From Branchiostoma floridae (taxonomy: Eukaryota > Chordata > Leptocardii > Amphioxiformes > Branchiostomatidae), in contig NC_049993.1 of the NCBI RefSeq assembly GCF_000003815.2, forward strand, positions 11,535,703-11,599,702: a stretch of 64,000 nucleotides of DNA, given 5' to 3'. The notes under the pieces were generated by a model that saw only the letters and a program-made list of their open reading frames with translations, was not told where the DNA came from and ran no database searches. Positions within the stretch are counted from its first letter, which is position 1. Each line of letters opens with the position of its first letter. Below, one piece after another: positions 33,806-45,500 of the stretch. Made by a program: the position numbers and the translations under genes.

Positions 33806-36243
33806 CACCTGAACTCTCCTTTGTCATGGTCGTTTCTTTGGTAAACAGTACAAGTTTTATGGTCCTGGTAGTTTACTATATTTACCTGTACAGCACGGCT
33901 GTGATTATTACATAATAAATCAGATCAACATTGGAACAGTATATAAATGAGCCACCTTTGTAGTCGAGTTTTAGTTGGTCACATTAAGGTTAAGAAGGAT
34001 ATACATAACCTCCTTGGTCACATTATCTAAAACAAAGTAGACCGACACATTTACCATGGCGTTCAGGACATCATTGTGTCCGTGCAAATACGAACATTCA
34101 CTCTTAGACTAGTTTGACGATTAGACGTAATATACTGGTATTTTGTCCTTTGTTTTGTATTTACCAGTTTTTATCAGTCATTTCGACAAGGTCTGGTAGT
34201 TAATTAAGAATATCCGTAAACACGTACCAGGATGGAATATTCTGACCTAGAATGAAAATTGTTGTTGTGTGAGAGATAAGTTGGTTTTCTGTCACACCCA
34301 TGCGTCATAAGTATGCCGGCAAACGCCAGAATTCACCTTTACACTGGAAAACAAGGTAAGAAGATGAATAATCTGAATCCTGTGTAATGTAAACAATTTG
34401 AGAAAGGATTAGCTACAAATGCGGCAATCGATAGATCAGATAGTCAAAGATAGTCAAAGTGTATTGCACAACGATTGCATCAGGTACAGTGTATGGCAAA
34501 TAACGCGTGCTTGTATTACTAGCAACTTCATGTACAAACTACTCACACTAGTGATGGCTTCATGTAGACGCATGTACAGTTATAGGAACATAAGTTACAA
34601 AAAAGATTAAACGTTTAGCCATAACGTTCCATGCTACCGGTCTATTAGACTTATCAAAGTTTGTATCAACGGACACATAGCTAAAAGGTAGATTTACCGT
34701 ATACGTATTGAGTGAGGCTATGAAACATATATACAGTCGTGCACGTGTGTAACGTTATACACATGCCTAACATTGCACAAACGATTTACAAAAACACTAT
34801 CTATAAAAAGATCTTGAACAAAGCCGTCATAGTTTGACGGTTTTGAAGGGCTCCAGGGCAAGTCTTGCGGAAACACAGGCTCTCAGCAACAAGAAAATAC
34901 TGTTAGCACAGGCTCATGAAGTTAGGGAATATCATTGTTTGAAGACTGTCCTTTTCATCAATATTTTATGAAATATATGGCTGAATAAGAAAATCAGGAT
35001 TTAAAAGCATAGCAACCAACAGCCTGTTCAATACTTGGCGTCATAATAGAATTTTGCCAGAGGAACAATTTCAGCCTGGCCGTATGTTAGCCTTGTGAGT
35101 GCTCTATCTTTAGATCATTTCATTTGTAAAACCTGCATAATTTATCACATATCCATGCGCCATCATCCCATAAAGACACCATAGTCATTGATTGTGAATG
35201 CTCCTTGTTGGGAAAGTTTAGCTAAAGAAATTTTCATTCAAAAACCTTCTATGAAATAATCTTGCTTTGTAAAATGGATGACTTCTGGTACAAAATTTCT
35301 TTAATAGAAGTTTCCGAAAACTAACTCGCGTGTCCTTGCCGTGGCGATAAAAGGTCTTTAACAAAACAAAACGTCCCAAATTGTTGTACTCGGTTTCTCT
35401 TACTTTAAAGTGCTGATTGTTTTCTGTTATTACAACTCATGGTACTTGTCCAAGTTTCGTGACTACGAATTGAAAACAACAGATTTGTGGGCCAAGCTCT
35501 TAAAAGGATCAACAACAATCAAGTTTAAAAGACGGATATCTTTCTCCGAAATGGGTTATAAACCGTAAACATTGTTGTTTCTACCCCATATATCTTTTTC
35601 TGCGTGTTGACTGTTATATGTTTGTTAGTACGTGAGAAAAATGCATGTGGGTTGGGACTTAGAAATCTATCTTCTTACTGCAAATTTGTATCTTCCACAC
35701 TGGCATGTCTACATACTTTATTAGGTAACTCTGCCTGTACTGTGTGGTTTTCGTAGAATGTCCCGGTCTATCTCGTGTTGGCATAGACGATGGTTCGGTC
35801 CGTCGACTCCACTAAACGAGTTGGTCTTATAACTTAAAAAGGTAAGGGTAAACAAAAGCTCTCGGCGTATTTCGTAGCGGGTCACTTCTTGCCCTATAAT
35901 GTGGGCCGCACCTGTAAGCTCAGGGGCTCTTATGTGGTCTTTCTAAATTCAGAACACTTAAATTACTGTTCGTTATCTACGGTACTCCTATCAGCTAACG
36001 GAAAACAATGATCAGATAGCTATTTCTGTTACGCCACTTTACATCTGACAAAAATTGTTACTAACATACCATCAAGAATAACATTGTGATTCGAAACGAC
36101 CGAATACCCTAAGAGAGCCCATTCATTCAAAGTCAGTGGCATATTTAAGCGTGATTCAGAATGAATAGCCAGTTGAGTGCCCGCATGTTTAAAGAGTGTA
36201 GTACTAGAGCTTACTAAACACACTTCTTCTTCCACGCCCACAG

Positions 36244-36346
36244 GACGTCTCTTACCTCAGAAAGAACCAGCCGATCCACCATCCACAGTCTTCCGAAACA
36301 CGTGGGGAAAGTACGTTTCTTCGTACCTGGCGGGGTTGAAATACAG
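36244..36346 (+). other. possible orphan exon
   Basis: 103 nt between a good acceptor (CTTCTTCTTCCACGCCCACAG) and a plausible donor (TACAG|GTGTTT), open in one frame: GRLLPQKEPADPPSTVFRNT then WGKYVSSYLAGLKYR. No family was recognised and no partner exons were found. A low-confidence call. Confidence 0.25.
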
Positions 36347-36860
36347 GTGTTTTTCTTGGATATTTCGAGTTGACCAGGGTGGAATCTTTTGTGTGACCAT
36401 GATATTCATTCCCGTACAGTTTGCAGTCAAACTTTCAAATTCCTTTCTTTTATTAGACGGTATGTTTTTGTAGCATGTTGGCGTACATGTATTAGTCTCT
36501 ACCAGACTCTGGCCTACGTATAGTAATGGCCAAGTTAGGAATAAAAATCTAGTAGGAGGCCTAGGAGTGAACTAACCGGCCGACGATAGTTGGCCAATTG
36601 GATAGACTGAAATCCCATGGCAAATTATTTGTCCAAATTTGACCAAATTCTTCTCTTTTCCATCCAGCTGACACGTCTGCTTGGAAACTATACATGCATG
36701 CCTGCATATGTGTGGATGGAAAATCGTATCTTCCAGTACATGTCTCTTTCGACACTAAGTTGTGATTTGTATTTCTTCATAAAGCTTGTCAACCCTTGAA
36801 ACTACCTTGAATTTCTAAGAATTGAGAACAGATGCTGCGGTGTTTATATTGTGTTTGCAG

Positions 36861-37010
36861 CGGGAACGGCAAGTTTGTCACACTTGTTGTAAGCAGGTAT
36901 GTGTGCGATGTAAGAACTGCACCTGTAACAATGGTCCCTGTGTGGGGTTGTGCCATCGTTTGTTTTTACACCGGAACTTCTCCTCGAAAATCGCATAGAA
37001 ACAGCCTACT
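36861..37010 (+). pseudogene. cysteine-rich fragment, possibly a piggyBac-type zinc domain
   Basis: The frame starting at 36861 reads RERQVCHTCCKQVCVRCKNC then TCNNGPCVGLCHRLFLHR and soon stops. The Cys/His spacing (CxxC, CxxC, then CxxxC and a late His) resembles the C-terminal Cys-rich domain of piggyBac transposases. No DDE domain was seen nearby, so if the reading is right this is a remnant. Chance is not excluded. Confidence 0.25.
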
Positions 37011-38058
37011 TGGAACCTTATTATTAGAAAATGACTACCTTCCTAAAATCCAGCTAGCTTTCAATATTGTTTCTGTTCATAATCATGCACGAAAAATGGA
37101 CGATGAAGTTATGAACCGTTTTCTGAGGTTTGTAAACCTCAGGTATTAAACAAAACAAAAGGCAAAAGGCGTGAACTTGCAGATACTAAATTTAATAGTA
37201 GTATGTCTCACGGGGATTTGGCAAAGTGCTCGTAGACAGTATTAAACTGCAGATGAGCAAGCCCTTTTTCACAGGCCAGATGTTGAACACCTATAAATAC
37301 ATTTTAGATCAACAAATGACGACTGAAAAGGCTTTGCTCGTCTTCTGTCGTGCTTGGTCAGATTCTGCGGTCTAGTAATGCTTTGCAACTTCTCTTTTAT
37401 TTATTTCTCCAATTCAACCAAAAGACGTAATTGACAGCCTTATGACGCACCAAGAAGGTTAAAGCGTAAACTTAAGTAAATTTAAGTCTTCATTAATATT
37501 TCTAAATTAAACTTAAATATTTGAAAAGAAAGAATCACTAAATTTTAGCATCGTCGTAGTGCTGCACTGATGCTAGGGATGCTCCAACATTAACCATGTG
37601 TTGGGGGAGGGTTAGGTGCTCCATCCCCGGACTATAGTGGAACTGTCCCTACCTGAATCCCTCGCCATGGTTGAGGGAGATGCTTATCCCGTAGCATTAC
37701 GTTCTGGTCGTGTGAGCGCACACAAGCTCGCACATAGCCGGCATTCAAACAATACACTCGTCGTAAGATTGTCGTTGGATTTTCAGTGACAAAACAGATC
37801 GTTCATGTGAATCTTCGGCAACTTTTGTCCTCCACAAAAGAAAGAAAAAGAGTTTGCACGGCTTATTCACGATTGCCCAAAAATGCTTTCGACTCTACTA
37901 GTCTCTAGCCTTAGTCGTACGACGATGATGTGACCGGGCCCTCACTGGGTTTTCCATAGGTTCCTTTCCGCTCTATGTATTTAGAAAAAAATCCGAAACG
38001 CATAGAAAATCCCGTTGTCCAAACAGTCTAAATATCTCCGTAAATAAGATGCGTCTAG

Positions 38059-38087
38059 CCAATGACACTATTTAGGGATATATAAAT
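38059..38087 (+). promoter_or_regulatory. CCAAT plus TATA promoter of the membrane-protein gene
   Basis: CCAAT at 38059-38063 and TATATAAAT at 38079-38087. Transcription would start near 38110. A consensus donor (TCTCG|GTAAGT at 38235/38236) follows, matching the acceptor in front of the coding exon at 39.6 kb. Confidence 0.5.
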
Positions 38088-38109
38088 AACGCCCTTGGTT
38101 TAGCATCAT

Positions 38110-38235
38110 TCGTTTTCTATGAGGTCATTGTTTCACCTGTATTTGTTGAAACGTTACGGTCCGGTGGATTTCCCCGAATAGGTTCTCGTTAAAGCCACCA
38201 ATATCTCACCACCCCACAGGATTGATCTTTTCTCG
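38110..38235 (+). other. probable 5' UTR exon of the membrane-protein gene
   Basis: Inferred from a TATA box about 30 nt upstream and the strong donor at its end. The implied intron is 38236-39591, ending in a pyrimidine-rich TTTTACAG. No ATG-led frame in this exon was judged coding. Confidence 0.4.
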
Positions 38236-39610
38236 GTAAGTGAAAACAAACAAATGTCGTCTTCCTGTGCCTTACATGTGAAAACAAGTGTGGCAGACAA
38301 AGGTGGTCTTCGACAGGGGGAGTCGCATTGTTCAGAAGTCAGCTGACCGCATTTAAAAATTAATACCTCGTCGGACAGTAGTCAAACCGGTTGTGTGGCT
38401 ATAGACTACAGACACAGTACAGGTAGTCTGGTCACGATAGTCTGTTCTTAGTGTTGTTGTTTGCGCTTTATACAAGTGGGCACAGCACTGACACGGTAAA
38501 GATCGGACTGGAGGCTGCACCCAATATTTGCAGACACAGTAAGTTGCGACGCATTTCCTTTCATTTAAGCGCACATGGTTTTGCCGTGCATGCATGAAAT
38601 ACTACATTATGTATTGTCAGGGACATTATACATAGAATACATGATATAGGAGTAACTAGACCGTGTTATTCAGCCTTGCTGGTGTTGAAGTTTGTAGAGT
38701 TTTTTCCTAGTTGAACACCGCCCATTGAGAGGTATAGACAGACTCCTTAACATGAAACTGGTTTAAGACGGGTAAGTACCCAGCTTAAGGACCCTCCCAA
38801 ACTATGCTTGTAAACAATAGATGCAACGTTATGACCTGTTGCAATGGGCCCAGGTGTTTTCTGGATATAATATAATGGTACAGTAGTCTGATGGTGTAAC
38901 ACTAAAACCACAGAATATCTGTTCTATTTGGGGACATGTTGTGAAACTGAACACCAGAATTTGTGCTGGATGAGATCATCATATGTTTTACAGGGTAATA
39001 GTTTAATGGGCCCTGGTCACGAGTTTTGTCCACTCGTTCCCAGTGTCTTGGTGTTATCAATAGTACAAATGATAATGTCTGTGGTAGTACATACATGTAA
39101 TCATATTTTCTCACGACACCCTCCACCACATTTTGTGTCTCCAGTACCTCCCATGTGTCAGGTAGAGAAGAGAAAAACATTTTATGTTGGTGTGTGACTA
39201 CAAGCTGTGTAGGTGATAAACTATCATGGCCAGTTGTGGGACCATCCATAATGTACTAGCATGTTGTAGTGGAGTAGTTTTTTTTAAAGGACTCATGGTC
39301 AAATTTTAGGGTTCTTGCATGTCCTTTTCCATAATTTGAAGGAAAGCGATCTTTTTCTCCCAAAATTCCTTGGGTGTTCCCATATTTCATAACAGGGTGG
39401 GAAAATTTGCACAAAGGCAATGCCTTCCTGAATTTTATATGCTGAATTTAGCTTAATACACAAACAGTTCTCCTGAATGTAGTGTAAAGTATTGTCGGTA
39501 TTGGCCCCTATATGTAGCCCCCGTTAAGACACTACCAGGCTGTGTGCAAGTCTCCTATTTCTGTCTAACTTTCTGTGTTTGGCCTTTTACAGGAATACTG
39601 ACAGAACAAC

Positions 39611-40597
39611 ATGGTACTCAGTTTCAGGATGCAGACAGCGCTGTTCCAGGCTGTCCCCTTCCCCCCTGTGGTCCTCTGGCTGGTGGTCAGCACGCTTCTG
39701 GTCGGCATCATCATATCTGTCCGCCGTCGGAGGTCTTCAAGAGCCCAGAGCCCGCGTGCAAAGACGGAGTGTTGTAACGGTACATCAGCGAAGAAGATTC
39801 AAACGGATTCCTACCACTCTGTAGAACTGTTAGGGACAAGTGCTGACTTGAGACTGACAATCAGCAAGGAGACCATCGATGTGCAGTGTGACTGTCACTG
39901 TTGTAACACTGATTTTCAGGACTTGGTAAAAGTGACATGCGCAGACAAACCGTTGGAAATTGTTCCGTTAGGTATGCGGTGTTATAAAGAACTCTTATGC
40001 ACATTGATCTTCATGTTGCTTTACGAAGTAGCATTCCATGTATTCTGGAGAGAGGACGTGCTTGTAGGAATTGCAGCCATCAAGTTTGTGCAGTTCATGA
40101 CAATTGTGTTAGGTGTCCTCTTCGCACACGTCTCCTTGGTGCAAACAGAAGATGGGCTAACACGCTTGGAGCTGGGATTGAGAGTCATCATACAGAACAA
40201 GCTTGTCTGTTTAATGAGTTATGTGGCTCTCGAAAGTATCCTACTGTACGGACGGGTTGCTGAGGTGATTGTCGAGGTCTCAGAAGATACCCTTTGTGGC
40301 ATCGTAGTTATTTATGTATGCATATACTCATCGACAATTGGCGTGATACAAAATATATGTTTACAACCTCTCTTCAAGTTCACGATCGCCACACAGATAC
40401 CCATCATTGTCATCTTAACAAACCTGATCATCTCCGCTCTGTTAAATACCTTCTTTCTCATCATGGCATGTTTGTGGTTGATGCTGTCTGTTACTCTGTT
40501 TGTTGCTGAGATTATTTCAGCCTTCAGACACATAGACCACCTCCACAAGTCTGTAGTACAGAAGGAATCGCTAGATGGCGTTATTATAAAGGTGTGA
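39611..40597 (+). CDS. unrecognised multi-pass membrane protein, 328 residues, single coding exon
   Basis: Open from ATG 39611 to a stop at 40595-40597; a second in-frame ATG is at 39629. A splice acceptor (CCTTTTACAG) lies just upstream at 39591, so the coding region probably starts in exon 2. One N-terminal hydrophobic helix (about residues 15-36, VVLWLVVSTLLVGIIISV) is followed by an Arg-rich stop-transfer (RRRRSSRAQSPR), a hydrophilic stretch with a cysteine cluster (CDCHCC, about residues 93-98), then some five or six hydrophobic helices from residue 123 to 310 (such as LLCTLIFMLLYEVAFHVFW and IPIIVILTNLIISALLNTFF). The order does not match the seven-helix receptor, tetraspanin or solute-carrier signatures I know. 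Hydrophobic content, length and 5' gene structure argue for a real gene. No function is proposed. Confidence 0.75.
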   Translation: MVLSFRMQTALFQAVPFPPVVLWLVVSTLLVGIIISVRRRRSSRAQSPRAKTECCNGTSAKKIQTDSYHSVELLGTSADLRLTISKETIDVQCDCHCCNTDFQDLVKVTCADKPLEIVPLGMRCYKELLCTLIFMLLYEVAFHVFWREDVLVGIAAIKFVQFMTIVLGVLFAHVSLVQTEDGLTRLELGLRVIIQNKLVCLMSYVALESILLYGRVAEVIVEVSEDTLCGIVVIYVCIYSSTIGVIQNICLQPLFKFTIATQIPIIVILTNLIISALLNTFFLIMACLWLMLSVTLFVAEIISAFRHIDHLHKSVVQKESLDGVIIKV

Positions 40598-41285
40598 CTT
40601 GAACAAAGCTGCTTTACAACTGCATGGATTTTCAGAGCATAAACATTCCACGCCCATTGGTGAGTTTTACAGGAGTCTTTATCTTGAAAGTGCTGTCAGA
40701 TTATGGACAGATGGCTACACAGAAACGTAAGTTTTTTATGACCAGAGGTAAAAAACTTGAGCTCTCAACCGGACTGTTTTGTTGTGGAACAGGCACCATT
40801 TTTATATCACCCCATTAAATAGCACTGAGAACTCAAGAGGAAATGCAAATCATTACTTTTCACACTTTCTCTTGGTGTCTCCAGAAACAATCAGCGACAC
40901 CACTGGCTCAGGATACATAACACCATTGTGTCACACATTTTTTCTTAACAGTGCAATACTAGTATGTGAAATTGTTGTGGTACACATATCTATCAACATT
41001 TGCTTTACCCGACATCACTGATTGTACAATCCATTTCTGATATTACTTTGTTTTACATTTTATTGTCAATGTACTTTTCAAAGGTTAATTCACAAGAAAG
41101 TTTTTACTATTGCTGCTAATGCTTTTGCTTTTCTGACTGAGAGAACAATTGAATGTTTATATGAATTCAAAGCATTATTTTGATTGTAAATAGCTTATAA
41201 TTATCAGCCTATGGACTGTGTAGACATTTTCAAATTTAATTTTGAATTCATGTAGTACAAAATGATAGGATAGCAATAAATATAT
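40598..41285 (+). other. 3' UTR of the membrane-protein gene
   Basis: AT-rich. AATAAA at 41275-41280 is the best polyadenylation signal, with a second aataaa about 15 nt further on. The gene converges with FAF1, whose stop lies about 1.2 kb downstream on the other strand. Confidence 0.5.
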
Positions 41286-42475
41286 ATACTTGGAATAAAA
41301 TTGAACTTTTCATGTCTTCCTTGTAGCCCACATGTAACTTTACATAGTAAGATAGTTATTGAACATTTGAAGTCTTAATTAGTCGGATATTTGAGTAAAA
41401 CGAAGACACAGAAAAACAGCAGGCACCAACGATAGTTCATGTCATCTTAGGACAAAAATTCAATAGATGTAAGGATATTCTTCCTGGTCATTCTTACAAT
41501 TATCAGTCTTAGAAACATATCTATCACCCCTAAAAACATAAGTGGATCAGTCCTTTTCTGTATAGAGAATGTGATAACTGGATCACAAAATTCTGTCGTG
41601 GGGGTAGGGGAAAATATCAGTGGTAATTTTTTGGACATAGATAAACATACTTCAACAAAAAAAGGCCATGGATACTTGACTTTTGAAGTTACATACTGAA
41701 AGAACAGTAACCATGCAAACTGTGTACAATATAGTAACTGTAGAAAAAACTCAGTTTCCATCTGGAATAAACGGTTTTCAGTAAAAAGCTGCACCAAATG
41801 TGTGGCAAACCATTTGTGCGAACAAGTCAAAATTTCATATTCAAACCACGGCTAACAGACTACAAGCTACAGAAATCTTACCACAAAAACAAGACTGAAG
41901 TGGAAAAAAGCCAGAACCATACACAGAATGCCAGTTTCAAACCTGTGCCAAATGAGTATAGTAAATACAACTGATGAGGTTCTGAGTAGAAACACCACAT
42001 TTTGTTCAACACATTCTAACTTGACATAGAAAGCTTTTGTACAACGCATAAACCATTGTTTGCCTTGTATGTAAAACTATACATGCTAATGATTTTCAAA
42101 AGATGAGTCTATTGCACTTGCACTAAGTAATTGTGTTTTTTTTCTAGATAACTTAAAACAGGTACTTAAAACGTGATGGCACATATAATACAGTTGTATG
42201 TCCTAAACACAATATCATGTTTACATAGTTTCCCCATAGGGGAATTTTTCTGATAGATGGGGACTATAAAAAGCTGTGTTCGAGATTCTTTTCTAACGAT
42301 CAGTGGAAGGAGACAATGGAAGCAGTTCGTTGCTGGCAGTTTGTTTCTTGTGTTTTTGTTTTGTTGTTGTTGTTGACTGTGTACCTTGATAGGGCAGACA
42401 GGGCCTGTGCTCTTCTCGCAGTGTGGAGTTGTCTTCACTTTTCCCGGGTGGTGAGGATCTCTTGGGGCGTTGTCT
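41286..42475 (-). other. FAF1: FAF1 3' UTR and convergent intergenic DNA
   Basis: No gene recognised. The open frame at 41447-41830 on the minus strand has no family features and probably lies in the FAF1 3' UTR. The first 45 nt after the stop repeat the last codons (see 42434-42515). Confidence 0.4.
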
Positions 42476-42515
42476 TCACTTTTCCTGGAGAAAGAGGGTC
42501 TCTTGGGACTTCATA
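42434..42515 (-). repeat. FAF1: about 41-bp tandem duplication of the FAF1 C-terminal codons and stop
   Basis: The end of the last coding exon (CCCAAGAGACCCTCTTTCTC then GGAAAAGTGAAGACAAC) is repeated at once in the 3' UTR as CCCAAGAGATCCTCACC then GGGAAAAGTGAAGACAAC. The second copy would read PQEILTTREK and a stop, a ghost of the real QETLFLQEK tail. Confidence 0.8.
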
Positions 42516-45500
42516 CCCAGCTGTTGGAGTGTCTGTGTGGTGTTCAGTGATGTCAGCTAGGGAGGGGGGAGGGGGGAAGGGAGAGAAGACAAAATCATTA
42601 TCAACAATGGTAGATCTTCTGTTTGGTACTTTGCTTAACCATTTACAAAATATCGCCAGAAAAGAATAGGTGTCCTTCTCAGTGTGAGTGGTTTAAAATA
42701 TACAGTCCCATGGCCTCACCTGAGGCAATTACTGTCGTATTGAGCTCACCTGAGTGGCACCGAATGGCAGCCACTCCAGACTTGCGATTTAGCCCCGCCT
42801 ATTGTAACCTCCTCACAATTCAGCCCCTGGCTGCGGGGAGGGAGTAGTCGGCCCACCCAATAACAATAACTTACATCTCGTTTTGGCCATGATGACAGCA
42901 GCTTGTACTCCTTGGAAGGGAACCCCTTGGAGTGGACGTAGTTCAGCAGGATCTCCAGCCTGGTGGATGCCAGGAACCTTCTCTGTAACATCTCTCCGTC
43001 CGGAAGCCTCACCCGGAGGTTGATGAGTTCTGTGCAGTCCTCAGGGGGTTCGTCAGGGAGGGTGTCTTCTAGCGATGCTCTCAAGGCCTGTGTAGGTTTC
43101 ACATTACGCATCAATTATCAGATAACAAAAAAAGAAGTAATATACATGTATTACATGTGGTTACATGGCTAAACTACAGATACATGTAGCATATGGGAAA
43201 ATGATTACCCAGTATTACTGGGAAAAATCTATTAGTTTACAAGACAGCAGAGGCTGCAAACTTACCATTGCACTGCCCTCTCTCTCTAACTCCCCGCTTG
43301 AACCATTGTTGCATTTAGATGAAATTTTTCAGTGCAGCAGATATAAAACCAGGTAGATAAATATCAAAGAAGGTTTGACTTGAGAATGTCCCACTGACCT
43401 CTCTCTCCTCCTTGGCTTCCCGAGCTTCCCTCTGTGCCCTCTCCTGCTCCTCTTTCTCCTCCTGTTCTTTCCGCCTCTTCTCCTCCTCCTGGTACAGATG
43501 GGGAAACAGATGGGTTTGAAAAAAGCGATATCAATCCAGTAAACTCACCGAACAGCCACTCTTACTGTGGTATGACCAGTGATAAGGACGAGGGCAAATA
43601 CTAACAAACAAAATGCTACAAGGAAATAAGAGTACTGGTAAATCAAATATTACATCATTATTTCTTTTTGAAAAATGTCTTCAACAAGAATAGCTTCTTT
43701 AGAAATTGATAGAGGAATGTAGTGAATGATAAAACTCAAACCAGCACAAAATCATTGCACTGTCATCTCATTATCAATCGAAATGATACTTTCTATGAAG
43801 AATGCTGTAAATACTTGAATGTTCTCTAATGAAAATGGCACTTGTTGCTGTGAAACATTAGATAAAATCACACCACACAACAATACACAAACGTGTCTGG
43901 AATATAATAGTGCTCTAACTTGTACAAGTCACCCATAGCTTACAGTATTCACAACAGTTTGACTTTCACAACAACATTGCACAAGACCTTGTACCTTAGC
44001 TCTATCAGCTGCCAGTGAAACCTGATATGCCTCATCCTGTTCTCTCTTCATCCTTTCTCGTTCTTCTCTCTCTGCCTGAGGGAACGAATGACACTTTCTC
44101 GCAAAAACAGACGAGCCAAACAAATGACCAGTTGTACATATCTAAATCAATGTTCTGCTAATGGCTAATAGAAAGGGCTTTGTTCATTTCTAACTTATCG
44201 GTGTATGTACCAAACATGAGATATGAAAAAACAGCACAACAATATCTGCATTGCAGTCAAGAGAAAAATACAACATTATACGTAAAATAACCTATTAACA
44301 CTTATAATGTGCTTTTACATCCACTGTGAAAGGGAATAAGAACAGAAAGCCTATCACATACTTCTTCCTGCATCTCCACCCTCTGGTTTTCTGTGAACAC
44401 GTCGGTAGCGTTGATCAACGTGCTCATGAGCTCATCTACTGTGTTGTTACCTGTGGACGGAAATCAGAGGAGCTTCACATACACAAAGCATCTGGATTAA
44501 TATACAGATACCAAACCCATAATGAATGATAACTACCGTACGGTTTGTGCAATTGTGGGCATATTGACTTTTACCATTTATAATAGAACAAACTGCCATA
44601 ACATTGCCTTTTTCCTCTTACTATTTAAAAAAAAAACACTTGTAAAAGTTGGATCATATCAACGTCATTGGTAGTTTTTTTTAAGTTTGGACATGCTCAC
44701 TTGAAAAATCTGACTTCCTTTTATTGTTAGGAAGGGCTCTTTACATCTGTTTCCACATTCAACTCAGGTGAAAACAAGAACCTTCAGTTCATGAGCCTTC
44801 AGTTAGGGATGTTTTCTACGATGGGACATAAACCAAAGGTTCCATGTTATGTTGTAAGAAGGAGGCAACACATCAAGCACCATACAGATCTCACCACACT
44901 TAACGGATCAAACCTCACCGAGCTTATACTTTCTGTAGTTACCTGGTGTGTTACATGGCTACACCTAAGGGCTTAGGTCCTAATTGGAAAAAGGGGCCCT
45001 GCAGGACAGTTCACGGGCTGTTTTGGGGCACTGTTGGGCATGACCCCTACGTGACCCTGTGAAACACGTTGCAGCTCCAAGGGTATCGGTCATCAGGTTG
45101 AATTAAAATGAACCTGGGACCCGGTAACAAATGACCATGACCTTGGGAACACTGAGGGGTACCACGTGTCCAGTTGTCCACCAGACTGGCACTACATCCA
45201 TGATGGGCACAGGTGCAAAGTTAAGGTTTACAAACAACCAACAACAAACAAACAACATGAAGTGTCTCACCATGCACCACCTTGAGGACCTCGCTGGCCC
45301 CTCGGTTCCTCATGACCAGCATCAGCAGCGGGTACTCGTCAGCCTTGTAGTTCCGTACTGTCTGCGCAGCCAAACTGCCGTACTGACGAGAGATGTGGCC
45401 TACAAACCTGACAAAACAAATGGAACATGTCACACGAATATGTTATCTACTGTAAATTTTAAAATATTTTAATTTTACACTGACCTCCCTGGCTCAAAAT

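Larger units (their letters stand above)
33806..38050. other. gene-poor intergenic region
   Basis: No gene that I can name. Two weak coding-like islands are listed separately (36244-36346 and 36861-37010). No long repeats were recognised by eye. Confidence 0.4.

Noticed and set aside
41447..41830. 127-codon minus-strand frame
   Set aside because: No recognisable motif, AT-rich composition, and it lies where the FAF1 3' UTR is expected.
42316..42669. 117-codon plus-strand frame
   Set aside because: Shadow of the last FAF1 exon and its 3' UTR duplication on the other strand.
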